The position numbers and the translations under genes were made by a program. From contig CM036765.1 in NCBI GenBank assembly GCA_020796225.1, positions 31,958,066 to 32,022,065 of the forward strand: a DNA stretch of 64,000 nucleotides, given 5' to 3'. Origin of the DNA: Arion vulgaris. Lineage: Eukaryota; Mollusca; Gastropoda; Stylommatophora; Arionidae. Under the pieces are notes generated by a model. It made no database searches and was not told the DNA's origin. It worked only from the letters and a program-made list of their open reading frames with translations. Of the stretch, positions 57,801 to 64,000 are shown piece after piece. Every line of letters starts with the position of its first letter. Positions within the stretch are counted from its first letter, which is position 1.

Positions 57801-60389
57801 CGGCAGAAAGGATCGTACCCTAGGAAAGTTCACCCTAGTAAATCAAAAGCTGGCTGAAACCGGACGGGCGAGCCTAGTCACCATGGACGCACAATCGACC
57901 CGACGTAGATCACCCCGTTCTTGTCAGTGGACCAATTATACATCACAATAAGAATGATAAAATTGGCCGTGAAGAACGATCGAAAGAGAGAGAGAGAGAA
58001 AGAATAAGATCACATTAATTTGTGATGGTCTCTACTATGCTCAACCACGTCTAACATCATGCTACAGTATAATTCACTAGATGTGGTACTAGACAGTTGA
58101 GTTTTATATTCGTCAAATCTTATCAGTAATTCATCTGTACAGATTCGTGTCCTTTTGGACAGTTAACCCCTCCCTTCCCCATTCCCAAGGTATTTGAGAG
58201 TTGATAAGAAAGAAAAGATTCAGATATGTTGGACATACTCTGAGAATAAATAATCAATGAATAACAAAGCAGGCATTGAAGTGGAAAGCAAAGGGTTCAA
58301 GAAAGAAAGGACGCACTAGAGGAACCCTGAAACGAACTTTACTGAGAGAGGCAAGAAGTATCGAACTCTATTCCATAGAAGAGATTGAGCGAGTTGCCCA
58401 GGACAGAGCGATATGGAGAAATTACATGCAGGCAGGCCGTATGTAACGTATAACGTTACGAGAGTAATGTATATATATATATATATCTATATATATCTCG
58501 AGAAATAGGTTAGGATTAACAACACAAATCAGTAAAAGATGGCTTTGTTATATAAACTATAAGAAGAAATTGATCATGTTGGAAACAGCTTTAGAACTAT
58601 ATTTCCACCAGGAACTTTGAATTGTAGACTAATATAAATGTTAGTGATACGTCACAGCACGTATGTTCCATTGACATGAACATGAATTCGAGATAGATAT
58701 TTCGATGATAGAAATGGAATTAAACGTTGCATGAGTATATCTTGGCACTTGAGATGTCAAATGATGAGTTTATCTAACAACATGACAAGAAGTGTGTATC
58801 ATCTATCAGCATGTATATCCTTTGATATCTGTTGGTGGAGACTGTGTACATATGAGTCTACCTGAAGTACAACATTGTTGGTTCACTAATATTCGATTGA
58901 TTGATTGATTGGTATGGCAATCATCATTGCACTTCGATTGGTAACTATGTGTTCTCCGATATCGTTCTTATACAGGAAGAGCTCAGCGGCAGTGCACGAA
59001 CTCCGTAGCACCGGCGAGGGTCCCCGACGGAAATTTATTTTTAAATATTTCTAATGAATTTTGAAAGAAATCTTAGAAATCTCTTCTTGACCTGACGCTG
59101 TGAGGCAAACAGTTTTAGAAATCTCTTCTTGACCTGACGCTGTGAGGCAAACAGTTTTAGAAATCTCTTCTTGACCTGACGCTGTGAGGCAAACAGTTTT
59201 AGAAATCTCTTCTTGACCTGACACTGTGAGGCAAACCAGGATTAGAGAAAAGAAAGGAAGAAAAGAATGAATTTTGACCAGGCAGCAGCTCTTCTCAATT
59301 TTGAACTGCCAATGGTTATTTTACGGGGTCAACTTAACAAGGGACATACGTTTTATAGGCCGGCCGTCTCTGATAAAACTTAGAACTCGATCTCACCTAC
59401 ACAGGGATCTCTGGAAAATATCCATTCGAATATATATGCACCCATAATTATGGAATATGAAGTGACCGATTCGCTCAACACTTGCGCGACATACGCCAAT
59501 GCTCTGTGGCCCATGTAGCCACCCATTTCAATGATACTGGCCATTTAGGAGCTCACGATGTCCAGGTCACAGCCATCCGATCATGTTCCTCGAATGATCG
59601 CAGTCGATTTGCTCTGGAGAATCGGTTGATTTATCTGTATGGTACATTGCGACCACGTGGGCTCAACGTATTACATTCCTACGCTTCTTAGTACTTTCTC
59701 TTCCCATGCCTTGTAATCTATATGTGCATATGTTGCATGTATTCAAGTTATATATTTACTAGATTTTTCATTGTTTCTCTTCCGCTCTATTTCTAGTTTT
59801 TAGGTGTGTTTTTTGTGTTATATTTATTTCGTTATTCGTCTTTATTCCCAGATTTTCATTAGAAACGTTTGTATGTAGTCGTACATATGTTTTTTTAAAA
59901 TTCGTCACTCCTGTTGTTCGTTTGCAATATAAAGGCATTGTTGGTCGAAACGTTGCTGTATTTTGTCATTGTTTTGTAATTTGTAAAACTACAGTACTTT
60001 GTGATTACGTGCTTTGCCAATCAAATAGTTTTACTGCAGTCTCATCTATTTTGTAAAATATCCAGATGGCTCCACGAGGGGGCGAAACACATTACCTTTG
60101 GAACGAAAGGCGAGCACCTAACCTCTACCCCACAGAGATTCTCTTAATAATATATACGACCTCATCAAAATTGCATCCTATACCTTGTACATTAAATTTG
60201 CAATAAAGTTTTGTCCATGTATTATTTCAATGAAAAAAAGACATTTGTTTCTACTCTAGATGCAGACTTGTGTGTCATATATTTATATAATGTGATTTTA
60301 TTATTCATTAAACTGTAGAAATTACATCATTAAACCCCGTGTTTACATTTCAATTACAGCTCCGCCATCAAGGGACAGGAGAAAATCAG
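48614..60389 (+). CDS. PRKAR2: cAMP-dependent protein kinase type II regulatory subunit, 3'-partial, 2 exons seen
   Basis: Regulatory subunit of PKA: it dimerizes, docks to A-kinase anchoring proteins and holds the catalytic subunit inactive until cAMP binds. Exon 1 (48614-48860) encodes [20 protein letters not shown] and [12 protein letters not shown], the RII dimerization/docking helices (vertebrate RII: [20 protein letters not shown]), then an acidic stretch ([12 protein letters not shown]). It ends in phase 1 before GTAGGT. Exon 2 (60360-60389, 30 nt, TTACAG acceptor, GTAAGA donor) continues in that phase as [14 protein letters not shown] is the substrate-like inhibitor site that RII carries and PKA autophosphorylates. 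The phase leaves G to start the next codon, compatible with the expected valine. The cAMP-binding domains lie beyond the window. The start is the in-frame ATG at 48614; a TTG 12 bases earlier is not a likely eukaryotic start. Confidence 0.85.
48861..50860 (+). other. PRKAR2 intron 1, first 2 kb
   Basis: Mostly AT-rich with no recognised element. A stretch at about 49716-49815 (AGATGTGGTGGG, AATCTTATCAGTTACCTATC) resembles 58078-58175 and marks an undefined dispersed repeat. Confidence 0.5.
50861..50928 (-). mobile_element. hAT end fragment, CAGCGGTT family
   Basis: The reverse complement begins CAGTGGTTCCCAAACTTTGC and continues CCCCTTTTAAATACATTTTG, as at the left end of the element at 23108. 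No matching second end or duplication was found. Confidence 0.65.
51172..51410 (-). mobile_element. SINE family C copy, reverse orientation
   Basis: Reverse complement of the family C body and tRNA-like head: GATTTCATTGCACCAGG, GAAATGGCACGCCACTTGC, GGTCCGGATTCAAACTCAC (B-box complement) and GGCATAACCACTTAGCCAC. Confidence 0.8.
51783..52036 (-). mobile_element. SINE family B copy
   Basis: Flanked by GCTATACT (51775-51782, 52037-52044). The reverse complement carries the B head, a CGTTAGAGGCGG core remnant and the GTTCAAGGAGAAG end. Confidence 0.82.
52350..53071 (+). mobile_element. 5'-truncated LINE with 11-bp target duplication
   Basis: ATCTTTGTGTT lies at 52339-52349 and 53072-53082. The + strand encodes [16 protein letters not shown], then in another frame [36 protein letters not shown] and [17 protein letters not shown], with a stop at 53024-53026 and a (GAT)n tail. 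One frameshift near 52600 breaks the ORF. Confidence 0.88.
53290..53690 (+). pseudogene. LINE reverse-transcriptase end
   Basis: [20 protein letters not shown], then after a frame change [34 protein letters not shown] and ARFRNLFLT, stop at 53645-53647. The 3' sequence AGAAATCTCTTCCTGACCTG and ACGCTGTGAGGCATACAGGA is what is amplified at 59072-59237. It ends in GAAA repeats. Confidence 0.75.
53700..53898 (+). pseudogene. LINE C-terminal fragment (RNase H family 2)
   Basis: [40 protein letters not shown]. The same tail appears at 61830-61990 and on the minus strand at 31452-31715. Confidence 0.65.
53899..54120 (-). pseudogene. LINE reverse-transcriptase fragment, minus strand
   Basis: The minus strand reads [20 protein letters not shown] and [19 protein letters not shown], typical of LINE ORF2 after the YGSE motif. 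It abuts the previous + strand LINE piece tail to tail. Confidence 0.65.
54121..56058 (+). other. PRKAR2 intron 1, mostly unrecognised
   Basis: A SINE E-like reverse scrap lies at 54250-54300 (CGTCGCCATACATGC, CTCCGACTTCAGAGG). The rest, including short open frames at 54395-54718, resembles nothing known. Confidence 0.45.
56070..56400 (+). mobile_element. SINE family E copy, tRNA-derived, with poly(A) tail
   Basis: An 11-bp duplication ACTATCATGGA lies at 56059-56069 and 56401-56411. The head of about 75 nt has an A-box-like TAGAGTAGTTGATAG and a B-box GGGTTCGAACC. The body carries CTCTGAAGTCGGAGAAAATC and GCCTGTATGGCGAGGG. It ends in about 18 A. This is the most complete copy of the family in the window. 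Confidence 0.9.
56520..57960 (+). other. GC-richer block, possible LINE 5' region, ending in a SINE-like core
   Basis: Visibly richer in G+C than its surroundings. It holds a diverged direct repeat (CATCCCCGGAAGAACTGAGG near 57255, CATCCCCGGAAGAACTGGGG near 57340). From about 57770 it has elements of the SINE A/B body (AAAGGATCGTACCCTAGG, GAACGATCGAAAGAGAGA). I cannot name a protein in it. A 5' UTR of a LINE or a long composite repeat is possible. Confidence 0.35.
58230..58500 (+). pseudogene. LINE 3' end with (TA)n tail
   Basis: It matches 29440-29709: AAGCAGGCATTGAAGTGG, GGTTCAAGAAAGAAAGGACG, GAAGAGATTGAGCGAGTTGC, GGAGAAATTACATGCAGGC, then TATGTAACGTATAACG and TA repeats. Confidence 0.78.
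59072..59237. repeat. 42-bp tandem array (4 copies) derived from a LINE 3' end
   Basis: The unit is TTTTAGAAATCTCTTCTTGA, CCTGACGCTGTGAGGCAAAC, AG. It equals the 3' terminus of the LINE at 53290-53690. After the last copy the sequence continues AGGATTAGAGAAAAGAAAGG, the LINE end. Confidence 0.92.
59455..60050 (+). mobile_element. Penelope-like element, GIY-YIG C-terminus and 3' region
   Basis: 59482-59691 encodes [20 protein letters not shown], then [20 protein letters not shown] and HSYAS before a stop. H-x-x-T-H-F-N and the GTL-x-P-x-GLN ending are typical of the GIY-YIG endonuclease that terminates Penelope-like ORFs. The tail contains GGTCGAAACGTTGCTGTATT and TTTGTAAAACTACAGTACTT. The element is truncated and inactive. 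Confidence 0.75.
60360..60389 (+). other. PRKAR2 exon 2 (inhibitor site microexon)
   Basis: 30 nt between TTACAG and GTAAGA. In the phase set by exon 1 it encodes [10 protein letters not shown] and a first base G of the next codon. Confidence 0.75.
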
Positions 60390-61619
60390 GTAAGAATTTC
60401 TAAGATAAGCTGAAATAAAATAAGAAAATATAAACATTATAATTTCGTGGAAATCTAAGAGTTAACCCAACCAGAACTTCTTAACAAGTAGAACTGATAT
60501 TAAACCTGTTTATAGTATATCTCCTGCTGACATTAGGTATAAATTTGTATTTGCCGGAACTACTTTATCATGTGCTGAGTTGACATGACGCATTAAACTT
60601 CCTTAATAAACTGATGTAAGAAATAAATGTATCTATTTGATATATCTTTAAACTAAACATTTTATTATAAACTGCAACATATTTTCTTGTTTGCATGTAT
60701 ATTTATTGATATATGCGCTTGGTCGGTATTCATGTTCAATTAAGAATCCCAGTATGTTTATTGTCATTAAGGACAGTGAAACAGTCGTGGCATATCCTTT
60801 TTACAGGACGTAGCCAACAGTCGTCGATTTTTCTAGGCACCACTTATACGTTCAGTAGTTTGCCAATGCTTTCTGAACCGACAGTAGGGGGCCATTTTTC
60901 CACAAAGGTTTATATCGTGATATATTAGCTTCATTGATGTTGAACTCTGTTTAGTATTTAAGACGTTACGATACTGATGCTGGCATCCTGTCAGTCTCGA
61001 AAGACAATGACTATATCCCCCTGGTGAGAGGGGGTTGTATCCATATAAGTTTTCTCCTGACATGTTTTATATCAACGAGATAACTGGTTTCACAGTTTCT
61101 CAGCATCTGCTTTGAACTCTTGACGGTTACCATAATATATGTATAAACTGTAACTTTTAATAACAGCTGCAGTAATTACAAAATTATATCAAAGAAATGC
61201 ATCCATAACTCGGTGATTGATATGACCTAGACCCTAGGCCACATTCAAAGTGGTAGTCCTGGTTAAAAGACTACCATACAGTTTGACAAAATGAATAGAA
61301 ATGAAAGATGAAAGTCTTAACAGAAATGGAATGTGTTGTACATAAAGGTGCAAATGTGACAGCATCTACATATGTAAACTAGCAATACAACGTACATATA
61401 TTCTTTATCTTAAACTAAATAGAAATCACAAGAGAAGGTTAACAAGTAGTTATTTTAGAATTAACTCAAAAGTAGAGGAGGGAAGACAAATTCGCCTCAA
61501 AATTTCCGTGCTGAAAGTAGATATGTTGGGACGAAAGGCACAAACACCTCGCTATAAAATGCTACACGACGTAGTAAACGCTCTTTTCTAGGTATATATT
61601 TAGTAGAAATGAACTACAA
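60390..61619 (+). other. PRKAR2 intron 2 (part), with a SINE D-like piece at 60810-60915
   Basis: 60815-60880 (GTCGTCGATTTTTCTAGGCA, ACGTTCAGTAGTTTGCCAAT) matches the reverse of SINE family D. CTGTCAGTCTCGAAAGACAATG at 60989-61010 looks like another repeat. Nothing else is recognised. Confidence 0.5.
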
Positions 61620-62010
61620 GCGTCAACAATTCGCAGAATTACATTCATTTTTGTTCCGGGGCACATGGGTATCGATGGTATTGAGAGAGCTGATAGGCTG
61701 GCTGGCTCGCACTTCCACCATATCGAGAGAAGGGGATGTCAGCCAATGGATAGAGCTGACATTCTGAGCGCCCCCATAGAGTGTGGCCGCAAAGAGCATT
61801 TTCATCTAAACAAATCCACATCAACTGTTAGATGGCAAGAGGTTGAATTGAAGATTGGATTGACCAGAAAAGAACAGTACAATATGTATATGAGTAGGCT
61901 CATTAGTCAACATTGAGCTGGTACGGCTGGACGCTGTTGGAGATATTGCGAAGGAGATGGGAGCATATATGGACATGTCCAGAGTGCAATGAAGATATAC
62001 CAAACTGATA
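61620..62010 (+). pseudogene. LINE RNase H to C-terminus fragment
   Basis: The + strand encodes MGIDGIERADRLAG, the RNase H C-terminal motif preceded in another frame by FVPGH, then QPMDRADIL and EQYNMYMSRLISQH with a stop. It belongs to the same family as 8800-9205 and 53700-53898. Confidence 0.7.
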
Positions 62011-62305
62011 ACCTAGTAGAAGAAAAACGTAATCAAGTGATACAACAACGCAAGAGCGATTAACAACATTGAATAAAGTCACGTTGAATGGACTCGACGT
62101 CTAATCACTCATGTCATCCCCATGTGTGCTCGACTACAGAGCGCTTACACAGTATCTCCAACGACGATTTGACGTTTCTACCAACTCAGACAATTATGAC
62201 ACCAATTTTCAGCCCGTGTGACTTCAAATCGGATGTGGCGGGAATAGAACACAATACGGACAAGTTCAGCTTAATGATGGAAAATTGAAAAAATTAGACA
62301 AGTTT

Positions 62306-62309
62306 GTGC

Positions 62310-62347
<38 letters not shown>

Positions 62348-62362
62348 AAGAGAGAGAGAGAG
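62306..62362. repeat. (TG)n(GA)n compound microsatellite
   Basis: GT/TG repeats then GA-rich repeats. It ends next to a LINE scrap on the minus strand. Confidence 0.95.
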
Positions 62363-62389
62363 ATTCTGCGGCAATCTCTGGTCATGTGC

Positions 62390-62600
62390 TTAAATCCACT
62401 GTGAACCACACAATGAGCAGTCAGCTTCAGGTCTGTCAGGTTTCTCCAAAGCTTAGTTTTCAGGTCGATTGGGTGTGGTCACATGTTGCTTCTCAGGTTT
62501 CCCAAAGCTTAGTTTTTAGATCGACTGGGTGTCGTCACATGCTGCTTCTCAGCTCACCTAGGAGAGGACAGTCTTGCAGGACATGCTCCGGTGTCGGTTC
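62390..62600 (-). pseudogene. I-like LINE post-RNase H fragment, minus strand
   Basis: The minus strand near 62540-62600 reads PEHVLQDCPLLGELRSSM, as in TTEHVLQDCP near 35595. An inner segment (CAAAGCTTAGTTTTCAGGTC / CAAAGCTTAGTTTTTAGATC) is duplicated in tandem. Confidence 0.6.
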
Positions 62601-62840
62601 CGCCTGTTGCATAAACAAAATGAAATATATTAAAATATAATGAGAACATGGAACACTGGATATAATTAATGCCTATGCGCTCAGTGCGTCCTATTAGATG
62701 TTCGGTCCCTGTCAGTCAGCTGAAAGTGTCAGTGACAGAACACATACTAAATAACCGTCTGTATCGGAAATAGAAACTCTAGGCTGGTATGCAAATGTAA
62801 CTTATTGACGCTTGGATACAGCAACTTTACATACATGAAG

Positions 62841-63115
62841 GTACATTGAAACTCTAGTAACAGAGAACTGATAGTGTACATTACAACTCTAGTAACAGAG
62901 AACTGATAGTGTGCATTACAATTCTAGTAACAGAGAACTGATAGTGTACATTACAATTCTAGTAACAGAGAACTGATAGTGTACATTACAACTCTAGTAA
63001 CAGAGAACTGATAGTGTGCATTACAATTCTAGTAACAGAGAACTGATAGTGTACATTACAATTCTAGTAACAGAGAACTGATAGTGTACATTACAACTCT
63101 AGTAACAGAGAACGG
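62841..63115. repeat. 35-bp tandem array (about 8 copies)
   Basis: The unit is ACTCTAGTAACAGAGAACTG, ATAGTGTACATTACA. Copies alternate between AACTCTAG/AATTCTAG and TGTACA/TGTGCA variants, hinting at a two- or three-unit higher-order period. Confidence 0.93.
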
Positions 63116-63320
63116 ATATGTACAGACGTGGCCCTCGGCAACAGAAGAACGACGAGCTCAGACGGAAAACCAAAATTTCTGCTTAATGGGGCTGGTTTTA
63201 TAAGTGTTTAATAGAACACTGTACGGCTTTCTGCAAGTTTACCACATTCCACGAGTCCATGGTACTTTATTGATGAAAAATGTTCATAATATTGATATTC
63301 CTGAGTGTTAAACTTCATTT

Positions 63321-64000
63321 GTAACTTAATATAAACTTGATTTAGCGTGTTATGTTGTAACATAATATAACCTTGATTTAGCGTGTTATGTTGTAACATA
63401 ATATAAACTTGATTTAGCGTGTTATGTTGTAACTTAATATAACCTTGATTTAGCGTGTTATGTTGTAACATAATATAACCTTGATTTAGCGTGTTATGTT
63501 GTAACATAATATAACCTTAATTTAGCATGTTATGTTGTAACATAATATAACCTTGATTTAGCGTGTTATGTTGTAACATAATATAAACTTGATTTAGCGT
63601 GTTGTGTTGTAACATAATATAACCTTAATTTAGCGTGTTATGTTGTAACTTAATATAAACTTGATTTAGCGTGTTATGTTGTAACATAATATAAACTTGA
63701 TTTAGCATGTTGTGTTGTAACATAATATAAACGTGATTTAGCGTGTTATGTTGTAACATAATATAACCTTAATTTAGCATGTTATGTTGTAACATAATAT
63801 AACCTTGATTTAGCATGTTATGTTGTAACATAATATAACCTTGATTTAGCGTGTTATGTTGTAACTTAATATAAACTTGATTTAGCGTGTTATGTTGTAA
63901 CTTAATGTAACCTTGATTTAGCGTGTTATGTTGTAACATAATATAACCTTGATTTAGCGTGTTATGTTGTAACATAATATAACCTTGATTTAGCGTGTTA
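63321..64000. repeat. 36-bp tandem array (about 19 copies), runs off the window
   Basis: The unit is CATAATATAACCTTGATTTA, GCGTGTTATGTTGTAA. Variants (ACTTAAT, AAACTTG, AGCATG, GTTGTG) are scattered among copies. A minus-strand frame of 12-residue repeats (LNQGYIMLQHNT) follows from the 36-bp period. Confidence 0.95.

Noticed and set aside
63208..63975. Repeat protein LNQGYIMLQHNT on the minus strand
   Set aside because: It follows from the 36-bp satellite period.
63321..64000. CRISPR-like array
   Set aside because: Repeats are contiguous with no unique spacers, and the genome is eukaryotic. The same reasoning excludes the other arrays.

Overview
This is animal nuclear DNA: AT-rich, intron-rich and packed with transposable elements. 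Two protein-coding genes, both on the + strand, are supported. Repeats sharing the GTCGTAAGAGGCGAC core described in molluscan (Meta-type) SINEs, together with I-like LINEs, hAT, piggyBac-like, Penelope-like and Helitron-like elements, suggest a lophotrochozoan, most likely a mollusc. That assignment is an inference.

Region 1 (1-14915) is the 3' three-quarters of an RBM5/RBM10-type splicing regulator. Eighteen coding exons can be read in a consistent phase: end of RRM1, RanBP2 zinc finger, RRM2, OCRE domain, C2H2 finger and G-patch, to a stop at 14913-14915. The N-terminal exons lie before the window. Exon 16 (13801-13903) is one base short, which breaks the frame. The introns hold a piggyBac-like MITE, LINE fragments, a LINE copy with a 10-bp target duplication and a Helitron-like element with a 39-bp tandem array.

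Region 2 (14916-48400) is about 33 kb of intergenic DNA made largely of mobile-element debris. At least five SINE families, several 5'-truncated LINE lineages (with and without RNase H), hAT elements and MITEs, a solo LTR and many minisatellites are present. The clearest structure is 23976-28560, a five-layer nest: a Penelope-like element contains a SINE, which contains a ZMYM1-like hAT, which contains a ZBED5-like hAT, which contains a 165-bp hAT MITE. Each layer is marked by its own target-site duplication. Several minisatellites are amplified pieces of LINE 3' regions.

Region 3 (48400-64000) is the start of a type II cAMP-dependent protein kinase regulatory subunit gene (PRKAR2). Exon 1 (48614-48860) encodes the RII dimerization/docking domain. 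After an intron of about 11.5 kb, a 30-nt exon (60360-60389) encodes the RRKS inhibitor site. The rest of the gene lies beyond the window. A consensus CRE lies about 200 bp upstream of the start codon, and a tiny upstream ORF overlaps the start. Intron 1 and the DNA after exon 2 hold more SINEs, LINE pieces, a Penelope-like GIY-YIG remnant and two large tandem arrays (35 bp and 36 bp), the last running off the window edge.

The two genes are functionally unrelated (nuclear splicing control; cAMP signalling). Their human counterparts RBM5 and PRKAR2A both lie in 3p21.31, so the linkage may be old. Nothing prokaryotic, and no RNA gene apart from tRNA-like SINE heads, was found.
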